This document shows positions 1 to 9,985 of a DNA stretch of 64,000 bases, one piece after another. The DNA is taken from contig NZ_JSUM01000003.1 in the NCBI RefSeq assembly GCF_000772535.1, positions 124,001 through 188,000 on the forward strand. The letters are read 5' to 3'. The translations under genes were made by a program, and so were the position numbers. The notes beneath the pieces were generated by a model. That model saw only the letters and a program-made list of their open reading frames with translations. It was not told the DNA's origin and did no database searches. Position 1 is the first letter of the stretch. Each line of letters starts with the position of its first letter. The stretch comes from Chelonobacter oris. GTDB taxonomy: Bacteria; Pseudomonadota; Gammaproteobacteria; Enterobacterales; Pasteurellaceae.

Positions 1-149
1 TTACCGATACCGGCTACAACCAGACGGCCTTCACATTCGAGGATTGACTGGATGACTTGGCTAAACTGTTCGTCAAGATTGGTACGTAGTCTGGCAATAC
101 CGTTTTCTTCGATCGCCAATGTTTCTTGGGCAATTTGTATATAGTTCAT
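1..149 (-). CDS. kdsD: Arabinose-5-phosphate isomerase (KpsF/GutQ family), 5' part only
   Basis: The first 49 codons of a gene that runs off the left edge. The protein begins MNYIQIAQETLAIEE and reaches the start of a sugar-isomerase (SIS) fold, with the strand-turn RLVVAGIGK where the phosphosugar-binding loop begins. This N-terminus resembles KpsF/GutQ/KdsD enzymes, which convert ribulose-5-phosphate to arabinose-5-phosphate for KDO and LPS synthesis in the cytoplasm. The catalytic part and any CBS domains lie outside the window, so the family call rests on the N-terminus alone. Transcribed leftward, away from rnpB. Confidence 0.7.
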   Translation of the reverse strand, partial: MNYIQIAQETLAIEENGIARLRTNLDEQFSQVIQSILECEGRLVVAGIG

Positions 150-271
150 TATATGACCTCTTATACGCTTTTGTTGTAGGGATAATAGATGAGGCAAAAT
201 GTAATCGGATTTATTCTAGCTTAATATCCTAATTTAGCAAGACAATGCTATCTTAAGCGGAAAAATTCCGT

Positions 272-277
272 TATACT
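272..277 (+). promoter_or_regulatory. -10 element of the rnpB promoter
   Basis: TATACT lies 7 bases before the inferred 5' end of RNase P RNA, the right distance for a sigma-70 -10 box. No good -35 box is visible at 16-18 bases upstream. Confidence 0.5.
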
Positions 278-284
278 GCGCAGC

Positions 285-667
<383 letters not shown>

Positions 668-694
668 TTTTTCAATACCGCACTTTACCTATCT

Positions 695-1558
695 TTATTC
701 CGCCGTAAAACGAATTAAGCCCTCTTGTTGAGTCGTGGCAATTAAGCGCCCGTCCTGAGCAAAAATTTGCCCCCGTGCCAAACCGCGTGCTGCAAACGCA
801 TTATTACTTTCAACCGCATGGAGCAGCCAATGGTTTAAATCAAACGGACGATGAAACCAAATCGCATGGTCAATAGTCGCCACTTTCATGCCTTTTTCCA
901 AAAAGCCTTTTTTATGCGGGTGAAGTGCGGTCAGCAGGCAATGAAAATCGGAAAAATAGGCAAGCAGGCACTGATTGATTTTCAAATCGACGGGGACAGT
1001 GCCGTTGGCTTTGAACCAAGCGTATTGTTCTGCCGGAAATTCACGCCCCCGAAACGGATTGTTCAAGTATTTACTGCGCACATCAAACGGGCGTTCCGCC
1101 GTCAGTTTGTCTTTCACTGTCGCCGGTAAATAAGCGGCTGCCGCCCGCACGGCGTCCAGTTCGTTGATCAGCAGCTGCGGTGCATCGACTTGCGGCATTC
1201 GGCTTTGATGATCGAAACCGTTTTCCAAGGTTTGAAATGAGGCGGTGACATGACAAATCGGTTCATTATGCTGAATGGCTTTGATCCGAAGTGCGGTGAA
1301 ACTGCGGCCTTCACGTAAAACCTCAACATCGTATAAAATCGGGTGCTGCGCATCACCGCTGCGTAAAAAATAGGCATGGCAAGAGTGTAAAATACGATCT
1401 TGCGGAGCAACCTTGATGCCGGCCGCCAATGCCTGTGCGATCACTTGCCCGCCGAATACCTGGCGCAAGCCGAGATCGACGCTTTGTCCGCGGAAATAGT
1501 GATCATCAATGGTTTCAAGCGTCAATAAATCGATTAATTGTTTTAATACGGTAGACAT
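695..1558 (-). CDS. tesB: Acyl-CoA thioesterase II
   Basis: Hydrolyses acyl-CoA to free fatty acid and CoA in the cytoplasm. 287 residues, as in E. coli TesB (286), with a double hot-dog fold. The catalytic residues known for E. coli are all present at matching positions: Asp204 in YFSDFH, Thr228 in ATIDH and Gln278 in QEGLIRF. The reading frame is open a further 43 codons upstream, but the conserved N-terminus starts at MSTVLKQLIDLL, so the start at 1558 is chosen. The gene stands alone between the RNase P and 4.5S RNA genes. Confidence 0.95.
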   Translation of the reverse strand: MSTVLKQLIDLLTLETIDDHYFRGQSVDLGLRQVFGGQVIAQALAAGIKVAPQDRILHSCHAYFLRSGDAQHPILYDVEVLREGRSFTALRIKAIQHNEPICHVTASFQTLENGFDHQSRMPQVDAPQLLINELDAVRAAAAYLPATVKDKLTAERPFDVRSKYLNNPFRGREFPAEQYAWFKANGTVPVDLKINQCLLAYFSDFHCLLTALHPHKKGFLEKGMKVATIDHAIWFHRPFDLNHWLLHAVESNNAFAARGLARGQIFAQDGRLIATTQQEGLIRFTAE

Positions 1559-1721
1559 GGCATAACCTTTTCGTGCTGTAACATTATTGTCGGTTATAAC
1601 AAAATCATTGCCGAAAAACAATGCTGTGTGCGAGAAATAGCCAGCTGTGCAGGTTGAACTTGCAAAGGCGTGCCAATTGTAGGACAATGCACCGCACTTG
1701 ACGGTTTCGCCGTCAATTCTA

Positions 1722-1835
1722 TGGATTCCCTTTTGGTTCCTCGCAATGGTATTTGGTTCATCGGGTCAGGTTCGGAAGAAAGCAGCCCAAGTCAAATTTC
1801 CGTGTGCCGAGATCAAGCTGGGAGGGAATCCACCC
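1722..1835 (+). ncRNA. ffs: 4.5S signal recognition particle RNA
   Basis: RNA scaffold of the bacterial signal recognition particle; binds Ffh and directs membrane proteins to the translocon. The apical hairpin carries the invariant block GGTCAGGTTCGGAAGAAAGCAGC followed by GTGTGCCG, and the ends TGGATTCCC and GGGAATCCA pair to form the terminal stem. About 114 bases, as in E. coli. No clear sigma-70 promoter could be fixed; a USS overlaps the upstream region at 1691-1699. Confidence 0.95.
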
Positions 1836-1916
1836 ACTTTATTCGATGTCTTTATTTCTTTCCGCATAACAATATCTAACCCGAATCAGTCATAAACATG
1901 CCGATTTCACGGCAGC

Positions 1917-1944
1917 TTGACCTTTGATTTGATGTGTTTATAAT
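1917..1944 (+). promoter_or_regulatory. Sigma-70 promoter of the exporter operon
   Basis: TTGACC at 1917-1922 and a perfect TATAAT at 1939-1944, separated by 16 bases. It lies about 85 bases upstream of the adaptor-protein start codon and is the only strong promoter seen before that operon. Confidence 0.65.
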
Positions 1945-2029
1945 CAAAATACCCTTCGTTATTATTTTTAATCTTACTATTTTATTTGGTGTGCGGGCAG
2001 TTATATGCCGATAGCCGATGGAGTACGGT

Positions 2030-3013
2030 ATGAAAAAATTACTCATCGTGTTGCCTATTGTCGCCTTGATAGGCGGAGCGATTTGGTTCAGCCAACAGGA
2101 TTCAGAACAAGATTATCCGAATGTTGCCGCTGTAAACGGGCGCTTAGAGCTGGCGAGAATGGATGTTGCCAGTTTATATGCGGGACGGGTTGAAGCGATT
2201 GCCGTGACGGAAGGACAAACGGTAGAAAAAGACGCGTTGTTGGCGGTATTGTCATCAACAACGACACAGGCGCAGCTGGCGGCGGCTCAGGCACAGCAAA
2301 CCCAAGCGGAACAAGCTGTTAAGCGAGCGCAAGCGCAAATCGAAACACAACGGCAACAGTTAAAAGTCGCGCAAATGGATCTGGATAACGCCCAAAAAAT
2401 GCGGCGTGACAACCTGATCTCCAAATCGGAAATGGAAAAACGGCAGGCGGAGCGTGATGCCGCCAATGCGGCACTACAGGCTGCACAAGCCGCCAAACTG
2501 GAAGCGGAAGCCGCGGTGCAACAGGCCGCTGCACAGGTGGAGCAAGCCGGCTCGATGGAGCGGGATATGTCGGTGCGAGCGCCACAGGCCGGACGGGTCG
2601 AATACAAAATCGCCGAAGTGGGCAATGTCATTCCGTCCGGGGGGAAAGTCATCAGCCTGCTGAATCTGAATGACATCAGCATGAATCTGTTTTTTCCCGG
2701 ACCGACCGTCAATAAAATCCCGTTGAACAGCGAAGCCAGAATTGTGTTGGACGGATTGGATTGGGTTTGGCCGGCTACCGTGACGTATATTGCGGCAGAT
2801 GCGCAATTCACGCCAAAATATGTGGAAACGGCAGAGGAGCGGGAAAAGCTGGTATTTAAAATCAAGCTGCAAATTCCGCAACAGGTCGCACAACAATATG
2901 CATCCTATCTTAAGGGCGGAATGACCGGTAACGGCTATGTGTTGACGGAAAACGGCGCTCAATGGCCCGAAGTGTTACGGATCAGGCTGCCCGAAAGTGC
3001 GGTTGACGAGTGA
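2030..3013 (+). CDS. HlyD-family membrane fusion protein of an ABC exporter (YhiI-like)
   Basis: Periplasmic adaptor that links an inner-membrane ABC exporter to an outer-membrane channel. Residues 1-20 are an uncleaved or signal-anchor segment (MKKLLIVLPIVALIGGAIWF). A first half-lipoyl strand follows (about 30-70), then a long Ala/Gln-rich alpha-helical hairpin (about 75-180), a second lipoyl half and a beta-barrel domain. The start at 2030 is preferred over an in-frame ATG 12 bases upstream because a GGAG motif precedes it. First gene of a four-gene operon; the stop is 11 bases before the next start. The pairing with an RbbA-type ATPase matches the E. coli yhiI-rbbA-yhhJ cluster. Substrate unknown. 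Confidence 0.88.
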   Translation: MKKLLIVLPIVALIGGAIWFSQQDSEQDYPNVAAVNGRLELARMDVASLYAGRVEAIAVTEGQTVEKDALLAVLSSTTTQAQLAAAQAQQTQAEQAVKRAQAQIETQRQQLKVAQMDLDNAQKMRRDNLISKSEMEKRQAERDAANAALQAAQAAKLEAEAAVQQAAAQVEQAGSMERDMSVRAPQAGRVEYKIAEVGNVIPSGGKVISLLNLNDISMNLFFPGPTVNKIPLNSEARIVLDGLDWVWPATVTYIAADAQFTPKYVETAEEREKLVFKIKLQIPQQVAQQYASYLKGGMTGNGYVLTENGAQWPEVLRIRLPESAVDE

Positions 3014-3024
3014 CAGGAAGGCTT

Positions 3025-5805
3025 ATGCGGACAGATTCTGCGGCACCGGCGTTAAAACTGAAAAATGTATCTCACCATTATAAACAGATACAGGCGCTTG
3101 ATGATGTTTCGCTGATTTTACCGCAAGGGGTGACGGTCGGGTTGATCGGCCCCGACGGCGTGGGGAAATCCACCTTATTGTCGCTGATCGCCGGTGTTAA
3201 ACTGATTCAGCAAGGACGTGTTGAGGTTTTGGGGCGGGATCAGGGCGATCCGAAACAGCGGCATGAGCTTTCGACCAAAATCGCCTTTATGCCGCAAGGC
3301 TTAGGTAAAAATCTTTATCCGACCCTATCGATTAATGAAAATATTGATTTTCACGCTCGTCTTTTCGGTTTGAATAAAAAACAGCGGCGGCAACGGATTC
3401 AACGTTTGCTGCAAGCCACCGGGTTGGAACCGTTTCAAGAAAGAGCCGCCGGCAAATTGTCCGGCGGTATGAAGCAAAAACTCAGTTTATGTTGTGCGTT
3501 GGTGCATAATCCGCAATTATTGATCTTGGACGAACCGACCACCGGTGTCGATCCATTGTCACGGCGGCAATTCTGGCAGTTGGTGAACGAGCTGCGCCAA
3601 GAAAACAGCGAGATGACCGTGGTGGTGGCGACCGCCTATATTGATGAGGCGGAGCAATTCGATTATTTGCTGGCAATGGATGACGGTAAGTTATTGGTTA
3701 ATAAGCCGACAGCAGACGTTTTGCAGCAAACCGACAGCCAAACGCTGGAACAAGCGTATATCAAACTGCTGCCGCAAGACAAACAGACGGACTGGGACGA
3801 TTCCCGAATCCCGCCATTCGAGGCGGAACCCGACTCGCCGCCGGCGATTGAAGCGGAAAACCTGAGCAAAAAATTCGGTGATTTTACCGCTGTGGATAAT
3901 GTCAGTTTTAGTATCCCGAAAGGTGAAATTTTCGGTTTTTTAGGATCCAACGGCTGTGGCAAAAGCACCACCATGAAGATGCTGACCGGCTTGCTGGACG
4001 CCTCCTCGGGCAGTGCAAAATTGCTCGGAAAAAGCGTCAATGCCGGCGATATGCAAACCCGCAAGCGGGTCGGCTATATGTCGCAGTCATTCTCACTGTA
4101 TGAAGAGTTGAGCGTGCGTCAAAACTTAGTGCTGCACGCCAAACTGTATCAATTAGACGGTAAGCAAGGTGAAGAGGCGGTCAATAATGCGTTGGAGCAA
4201 TTCAAGCTGGCTGCCGTTGCCGAAAGCAAACCGACCGCACTTTCATTGGGCGTACGCCAACGTTTACAACTTGCGGCAGCCTGTTTGCACCACCCCGAAG
4301 TATTGATTTTGGATGAACCGACCTCCGGTGTCGACCCCGCCGCCCGTGATATGTTTTGGCAATATCTGCTTAAACTGTCACGAGAAGATCGGATCACGAT
4401 CTTCGTTTCCACCCATTTTATGAATGAAGCGCAGCGTTGTGATCGCATTTCGTTTATGGATCGCGGCAAAGTGTTGGGCGTTGGCACGCCGGAAGCATTA
4501 CGGCAGCAAAAAAACGCCGATACGTTGGAAGAAGCTTTTATCCTTTTTCTGGAGGAACAGCAGAGCGAACGCGAACAATCGCACACGACCGATGATTCCT
4601 CCGCACAGCAGCGCAGGGATAATTCATCAAAAAGTGAAACGCCGCCCGATTCAGTCGATGATCTGCACCTCTCTTTCGGGATTCGCTATTGGTTCAATAT
4701 TATTTTTACTTTTGCGCTGCGTGAGGGCAAAGAGCTGTTACGTGACCGCATTCGGTTGCTGTTTGCGGTTTTCGGTCCGGTGATCTTATTGTTGGCGGGA
4801 AGCTGGGGGATTTCGTTTGATGTCAGTAATCTCAAATTCGTGGTTTGGGATCAGGATAAAAGTTATCAAAGCCGGCAGCTGATTGAGCAATTTTCTGCAT
4901 CCGATTATTTTGAACTATTGGAGCAGGCGCCGGACAGAGAGCGTGTGTCGGCATTGCTAAAGAGCGGTCAGGCACGCTTGGCGATAGAAATTCCGCCGAA
5001 TTTCGGTCGGGATCTGCTGCAACAGCGAAAACCGCAGGTGGCGCTGTATGTCGATGGTTCGATGCCGTTTACCGGAGAAAATATCGTCGGTTATAGCCAA
5101 GGGATCACCATGCAATATATGCAGGATTTTTATCGACAGCAAGGCGTCGGCTTGCAGACTGCGGCGAATCTCGAAGTGCGGTTTATGTATAATCAGGCGT
5201 TTAAAAGCGTTAATGCGATTTCGCCGGGGTTGATTATGCTGACGTTAATGATGATTCCGGGCATGATGACCGCACTTGGGGTTGTACGTGAAAAAGAAAT
5301 CGGCTCGATTACTAACCTTTATGCCTCGCCCGCCTCGGTCAGCCAATATCTGCTCGGCAAACAACTGCCTTATGTGGCGCTCTCGATGCTGAGTTATCTG
5401 GTTCTGATTTTCCTGACCGTGGTGGTGGTCGGCGTGCCGTTGAAAGGATCGTTCTGGGCAATGACCTTGGGCGCTTTCGGCTTGGTATTGGCATCAACGG
5501 CATTCGGATTGCTGATTTCCGCTTTTGTACAGTCGCAAGTGGCGGCCATTTTCGGTTCTGCTATTATCAGCATGGTGCCGGCAGTCAGTTTTTCCGGCTT
5601 TCTCTATCCGATGTCGACATTGGTCGGGGCAGGCTACTGGATTGGCTGGAGCTTTCCGACCAGTTGGTATAACCTGATCAGTCTCGGTGCGTTTACTAAA
5701 GGGCTGGGGTTTGCCGGCTTTATCCATTTATACGGGATATTGCTGCTGTTCTTCGTGATATACCTGTCAGTCGCCGCATTATTGCTTAAAAAGCAGGAGA
5801 AATAG
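3025..5805 (+). CDS. rbbA: RbbA-type ABC transporter: two ATPase domains fused to a permease
   Basis: 926 residues. The first nucleotide-binding domain has Walker A GPDGVGKST, signature LSGGMKQ and Walker B LLILDEPTTG. The second has Walker A GSNGCGKST and Walker B LILDEPTSG, but its signature is LSLGVRQ rather than LSGG. A linker rich in Ser, Asp and Arg (around residues 515-545) leads to an ABC-2 permease domain with one early membrane helix, a large extracytoplasmic loop and a C-terminal bundle of about five helices. This order is that of E. coli RbbA (YhiH), reported as a ribosome-associated ATPase. The ATG at 3025 has AGGAAGG upstream; an earlier GTG at 3010 overlaps the previous stop and is less likely. 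The neighbouring adaptor and channel genes argue for an export role here. Confidence 0.88.
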   Translation: MRTDSAAPALKLKNVSHHYKQIQALDDVSLILPQGVTVGLIGPDGVGKSTLLSLIAGVKLIQQGRVEVLGRDQGDPKQRHELSTKIAFMPQGLGKNLYPTLSINENIDFHARLFGLNKKQRRQRIQRLLQATGLEPFQERAAGKLSGGMKQKLSLCCALVHNPQLLILDEPTTGVDPLSRRQFWQLVNELRQENSEMTVVVATAYIDEAEQFDYLLAMDDGKLLVNKPTADVLQQTDSQTLEQAYIKLLPQDKQTDWDDSRIPPFEAEPDSPPAIEAENLSKKFGDFTAVDNVSFSIPKGEIFGFLGSNGCGKSTTMKMLTGLLDASSGSAKLLGKSVNAGDMQTRKRVGYMSQSFSLYEELSVRQNLVLHAKLYQLDGKQGEEAVNNALEQFKLAAVAESKPTALSLGVRQRLQLAAACLHHPEVLILDEPTSGVDPAARDMFWQYLLKLSREDRITIFVSTHFMNEAQRCDRISFMDRGKVLGVGTPEALRQQKNADTLEEAFILFLEEQQSEREQSHTTDDSSAQQRRDNSSKSETPPDSVDDLHLSFGIRYWFNIIFTFALREGKELLRDRIRLLFAVFGPVILLLAGSWGISFDVSNLKFVVWDQDKSYQSRQLIEQFSASDYFELLEQAPDRERVSALLKSGQARLAIEIPPNFGRDLLQQRKPQVALYVDGSMPFTGENIVGYSQGITMQYMQDFYRQQGVGLQTAANLEVRFMYNQAFKSVNAISPGLIMLTLMMIPGMMTALGVVREKEIGSITNLYASPASVSQYLLGKQLPYVALSMLSYLVLIFLTVVVVGVPLKGSFWAMTLGAFGLVLASTAFGLLISAFVQSQVAAIFGSAIISMVPAVSFSGFLYPMSTLVGAGYWIGWSFPTSWYNLISLGAFTKGLGFAGFIHLYGILLLFFVIYLSVAALLLKKQEK

Positions 5806-5806
5806 T

Positions 5807-6931
5807 ATGCAGTGGTTAAAAAATGTTTATTATTTGTCCATAAAAGAGCTGCGCAGCCTGTTCAGCGACGTTACCCTGATAGGCTTGGTGGTCGTCATGT
5901 TCACGTTTACCATCTATTCGATTGGTAAAAGTGTTACCACCGAAGTGAAAAATGCCTCGGTTGCGGTGTTGGATCAGGATCAGTCGACGTTCTCCTACCA
6001 GTTGCGCGACGTCATTCTGCCGCCTTACTTCAAACAAGTGGTTGAAATCGAATCAGGGCAAATCGATTCGATGATGGACAGCGGCGAATATATTTTTGTG
6101 CTGACCATTCCGCCGAATTTTGCGGCTGATTTATTGGCCGACAAACAACCGCAGCTGCAATTGCTGGTTGATGCCACGGCGATGACACAGGCCGGTGTCG
6201 GTGCTAATTATCTCAGCCAAATTATCACACGCCAGATTAATCAGTTTTTGGGCTTGCCCGACAGCGAACGGATTTTACCGTTTGAGCCGGTGGTCAATGT
6301 GCTGTTTAACAGTAATTTACTGACCGAATGGTTTATGCCGACTACGCAGATCACCGGCAACTCCAGCTTGTTGGCATTGATTCTGGTCGGGGCGGCGGTG
6401 ATTCGTGAACGGGAACACGGTACGATAGAACATTTGTTGGTCATGCCGGTCACCGCCAGCGAAATTGCCTTTTCCAAAATTTTGGCCAACAGTCTGGTTA
6501 TTTTGGTGGCGGCAATGTTGTCACTCTATTTTGTGGTACACAAATTGATCGGCGCACCAATTAACGGTTCGCTTTGGCTGTTTGCCTTCAGCGAGGCGAT
6601 TTATCTGTTTTCGGTGGCGGGATTGGGGCTGTTTTTGGCGACGCAAGCGCCGACCATGCCGCAATTCAGTTTATTGTGTTTACCGGTTTATATCGTCCTG
6701 TATTTGCTTTCCGGCGGTACATCGCCGTTTGAAAGTATGCCGCCGTTAGTACAAAACATTATGCTGTTTTCGCCGCTGACGCAGTTTGTGGCCATCAGCC
6801 AAGATGTCCTGTTTCGAGGGGCGGGCTGGGAGACCGTTTGGCATCGTATCGTCATTATGGCGATGATGGGCGCCGGTTTTGTAACGTTGGCGATTGTACG
6901 TTTTCGTTCCATGTTGGCACGACAAAATTAG
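5807..6931 (+). CDS. yhhJ: ABC-2 type permease (YhhJ-like)
   Basis: Inner-membrane permease subunit, 374 residues. One N-terminal membrane helix (about residues 22-42), a periplasmic domain of about 130 residues, then five or six C-terminal helices with the ABC-2 coupling motif VIREREHGTIEHL. It presumably forms a heterodimeric pore with the permease half of the preceding RbbA-like protein. Start one base after the preceding TAG, with AGGAGAAA upstream, so the two are probably translationally coupled. Family known from yhiI-rbbA-yhhJ clusters. Confidence 0.87.
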   Translation: MQWLKNVYYLSIKELRSLFSDVTLIGLVVVMFTFTIYSIGKSVTTEVKNASVAVLDQDQSTFSYQLRDVILPPYFKQVVEIESGQIDSMMDSGEYIFVLTIPPNFAADLLADKQPQLQLLVDATAMTQAGVGANYLSQIITRQINQFLGLPDSERILPFEPVVNVLFNSNLLTEWFMPTTQITGNSSLLALILVGAAVIREREHGTIEHLLVMPVTASEIAFSKILANSLVILVAAMLSLYFVVHKLIGAPINGSLWLFAFSEAIYLFSVAGLGLFLATQAPTMPQFSLLCLPVYIVLYLLSGGTSPFESMPPLVQNIMLFSPLTQFVAISQDVLFRGAGWETVWHRIVIMAMMGAGFVTLAIVRFRSMLARQN

Positions 6932-6943
6932 AAGGATCATCAT

Positions 6944-8383
6944 ATGCAGAAGTGTTATCCGCGACTTACCGCACTTTCACTATTCTTAGCGGCTTGCAGC
7001 AATACCGAAGTGGCACTGGATTCCAACATTAATTTGCCGCAACACTATGAACAAACCGCACAGGCGCAAGGCGAGGGGCAAGTCAGTCGTTGGTGGCGGC
7101 AGTGGCGAGATCCGCAGCTGACAAGGTTGATCGAGCAAGGGTTGCGGCAGAATGTTGATTTAGCCATTGCGCAAAGCCGTTTGCAGGAGGCGAGGGCAAT
7201 TTCCGCGCTGGCCGGTGCGGAACTGCTGCCGCAAGCCGGTGTCAGCGGAACCTTGGGCGGTCAGCGAATGAAAATCGAAAATAATTTATCGTCGAATGCA
7301 CGCCAACTGTTGGGGAACGATGATGTTTCAATTAAAGGCAATGCTATAATTGGCGGCGTGGCGGCATCTTGGGAACCCGATATTTTCGGACAAAAACGCA
7401 GTGATGCCGATGCCGCCGCTTATGCGGCACTGGGCGCACAAGAGCGGGTTTACGGCACGCAAATGTTGGTTGCCGCCGATATTGCCGATAATTACCTGCG
7501 TGCGCAGGGAGTACGCCAGCAGCAGCAACTTCTGAATAGGACATTGACGGCGTTACAGCAGCTGCAACGCTATATCAACGGACGTTTTCAGGCGGGGCAG
7601 GTCAATGCTTATGAAGTGAATGAAATTGCTGCTAAAATTGATGCGTTAAAAGCACAGCAGGCAGGGCTGCCAGTGCGGTTTGACAGCTATCAGCGCAGCA
7701 TTGCGGTTCTGATCGGGCAAGTGCCGCAAGGGTTCAGGCTGGATAGTAAACAAATGCAGCAAAGCAATCTGCTGAACAATTTGCCGCAACCGCCACGGGG
7801 GCAACAGCCGGGCAGCCTGTTAACGCAACGGCCGGATATTCGCGCCAATGCGGCGGCGGTGCAGGCTTATGCCGCAAAATTGGCGAGTGCCAAAGCCGAT
7901 CTGCTGCCGCGGTTTGATATTCAGTTTTTATGGCAAACCGGACGGATTGAATTGGACGGGGATATGCCGGCGCTGAAGGGCTGGGGCGGATTAGGCAGTG
8001 TCGGTGTCCAGCTGCCGATTTTTACCGCCGGACGAATCAAGGCCAATATTCAGGCGGCGGACGCCCGTTTACAAACCGCACTTTTGGAATATGATCAACG
8101 CATTTTGCAGGCATTGTCCGAAGTGGACAGCAGTTATCAGGCGCAATTTGCATTGAACAATCAAGCCCGATTGTTGCATTATGCCGCACAAAAAGCGGCT
8201 CGGCAGGCACAGGATTCGGAAAAACTGTTCCGCTACGGCGACAAAACGCTGGATATCGCATTACGAGCCCGTCTGGACGCCTTGGATTATCAACAGCAAC
8301 TGTTACAAGTGCGGTTGGCCGGCGGACAAAATTTAGTGAACCTGTATAAGGCGATCGGCGGCGGCTGGCAGGCGGCGCAGTAA
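6944..8383 (+). CDS. Outer-membrane efflux lipoprotein (TolC/NodT family)
   Basis: Outer-membrane channel subunit, 479 residues. A lipoprotein signal ends in LAAC, so Cys18 should be acylated. Two internally repeated halves follow, each with long amphipathic helices and a strand pair, as in OprM/NodT channels; RDPQLTRLIEQGLRQN is the typical first helix. Its place as last gene of the exporter operon, 12 bases after the permease, supplies the missing outer-membrane part, so the operon encodes a complete three-part export machine. A USS lies within the signal-peptide codons. Confidence 0.9.
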   Translation: MQKCYPRLTALSLFLAACSNTEVALDSNINLPQHYEQTAQAQGEGQVSRWWRQWRDPQLTRLIEQGLRQNVDLAIAQSRLQEARAISALAGAELLPQAGVSGTLGGQRMKIENNLSSNARQLLGNDDVSIKGNAIIGGVAASWEPDIFGQKRSDADAAAYAALGAQERVYGTQMLVAADIADNYLRAQGVRQQQQLLNRTLTALQQLQRYINGRFQAGQVNAYEVNEIAAKIDALKAQQAGLPVRFDSYQRSIAVLIGQVPQGFRLDSKQMQQSNLLNNLPQPPRGQQPGSLLTQRPDIRANAAAVQAYAAKLASAKADLLPRFDIQFLWQTGRIELDGDMPALKGWGGLGSVGVQLPIFTAGRIKANIQAADARLQTALLEYDQRILQALSEVDSSYQAQFALNNQARLLHYAAQKAARQAQDSEKLFRYGDKTLDIALRARLDALDYQQQLLQVRLAGGQNLVNLYKAIGGGWQAAQ

Positions 8384-8439
8384 CTATTACAACAATAGGC
8401 AAAAAATCGGGGCTGAATCAAAATAAAACGGGATTCGGT

Positions 8440-8468
8440 TTGCTCAAGCCGTGACAATTTATTAGAAT
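8440..8468 (+). promoter_or_regulatory. Sigma-70 promoter for hemA
   Basis: TTGCTC at 8440-8445 and TAGAAT at 8463-8468, with a 17-base spacer. Transcription would begin near 8475, giving a leader of about 100 bases before the hemA start. Confidence 0.55.
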
Positions 8469-8574
8469 GCAGACTTGTTTATCGTCGTCCTTACTGGTGG
8501 GTATAGTGACGGCGATTTTATTTTATCTCAAGGAGTTATCAAAAACCTCCCCGAAAGAGGTAGATTGTTCCGTT

Positions 8575-9909
8575 ATGGCAATATTGGCACTCGGCATTAA
8601 CCATAAAACCGCACCGGTAGAGTTGCGCGAAAAGGTCGCTTTCAGTGATGAAAAGCGGCTTTTGGCGTTACAGCAGATTCGACAGGCGGAATTGGCGGAA
8701 AGTGCGGTTGTCTTGTCGACCTGTAATCGAACCGAACTCTATTTGCATAACCGCCATATTTCGCCGCAAGAAGACAGCGCACAAAATCAACAATGGTTGG
8801 AACACATTATTCAATGGTTTGTCCGTTTTCACGGCTTGAGTGCCGAACAGGTGAGGGATAATCTCTATCTGGCGCAAAATTCCGCAGCGACTCGGCATTT
8901 AATGCGGGTGGCATGCGGCCTCGATTCGCTGATTTTGGGCGAGCCGCAAATACTTGGGCAGGTGAAACAAGCTTATCAGGTGAGTGAAACGGTTTATCAA
9001 CAAACGCTGAGCGGCGAATTTTCCCGCCTGTTTCAAAAGACGTTTTCCACCGCCAAACGGGTACGCAGTGAAACCGATATCGGCGGAAGTGCGGTTTCGG
9101 TCGCTTATGCGGCAACCAGCTTGGCGAAACAGATTTTTGATTCGTTGCAGCCGTTAACCATTTTATTGGTCGGTGCAGGAGAGACGATCGAACTGGTCAG
9201 CCGCTATTTGTTTCAGCAAGGCGCCGAAAATATTATTATCGCCAACCGTACGTTGAGCCGTGCCGAAGCGCTGAGTGAGCGCGTGGGTGCTATGCGGTTG
9301 TTGCCGTTGGAGAAATTACAGCAGGGATTGAACCAAGCGGATATTGTTATCACCTCTACCGCCAGCGATCAACCGCTGATTACGGTTGAAATGGTGAAAT
9401 ACGCCCAGAAAAAGCGTAAAAATCGTTCAATGCTGATCATCGACATTGCGGTGCCGCGCGATGTGGAAGAGCAAGTCGCCGAAGTGGATGCGGTTTACCA
9501 CTACAGCGTGGACGATTTACAGCACATTATTCAGCATAATCTGGCACAGCGGCAAAAAGCGTCGGCGCAAGCGGAGCAGATTATTCAACAGGAAAGTCAG
9601 GATTTTTTCCGCTGGTTGAAACTCCATCAATCTTCCAATCTGATTCGTAAATACCGTGATCAGGCGGAGCAGGCGCGGCAGGAGTTGCTTGCCAAAGCGC
9701 TGACCGCACTTCAGCAAGGGCATGATCAGGAAAAAGTGTTACAAGAGCTCAGCTATAAGTTAACTAACCGTTTGTTGCACGTGCCGACACAGGCAATTCA
9801 AGGGTTAGTGAAGGCCGGCGACAGCGAAGGGTTACAACATTTTTCCGGCGCTTTGGGGATTGCCGTCGAAGACGACCTTGCCGATCAAGACGATGACACA
9901 CGCAACTGA
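8575..9909 (+). CDS. hemA: Glutamyl-tRNA reductase
   Basis: Reduces glutamyl-tRNA(Glu) to glutamate-1-semialdehyde with NADPH, the first committed step of haem synthesis. 444 residues, with catalytic Cys50 in STCNRTELY, the substrate-binding [15 protein letters not shown] segment, a Rossmann domain with the loop VGAGETIE, and a C-terminal dimerisation helix. The frame is open 36 codons further upstream, but homologues start at [15 protein letters not shown] and the upstream ATG sits at the inferred transcription start. No Shine-Dalgarno sequence is well placed; see the leader hairpin. First gene of hemA-prfA-prmC. Confidence 0.96.
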   Translation: MAILALGINHKTAPVELREKVAFSDEKRLLALQQIRQAELAESAVVLSTCNRTELYLHNRHISPQEDSAQNQQWLEHIIQWFVRFHGLSAEQVRDNLYLAQNSAATRHLMRVACGLDSLILGEPQILGQVKQAYQVSETVYQQTLSGEFSRLFQKTFSTAKRVRSETDIGGSAVSVAYAATSLAKQIFDSLQPLTILLVGAGETIELVSRYLFQQGAENIIIANRTLSRAEALSERVGAMRLLPLEKLQQGLNQADIVITSTASDQPLITVEMVKYAQKKRKNRSMLIIDIAVPRDVEEQVAEVDAVYHYSVDDLQHIIQHNLAQRQKASAQAEQIIQQESQDFFRWLKLHQSSNLIRKYRDQAEQARQELLAKALTALQQGHDQEKVLQELSYKLTNRLLHVPTQAIQGLVKAGDSEGLQHFSGALGIAVEDDLADQDDDTRN

Positions 9910-9985
9910 TTGTTATTAGCCTATTATCCCGATTTCAGATAAAATACGTCATTATCATTTCAACACCGTTTCAAAAAGGGAATCC

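Noticed and set aside
8467..8574. 36-codon in-frame N-terminal extension of hemA
   Set aside because: The upstream ATG overlaps the predicted -10 box and lies before the inferred transcript start; the conserved HemA N-terminus and Cys50 numbering fit the start at 8575.
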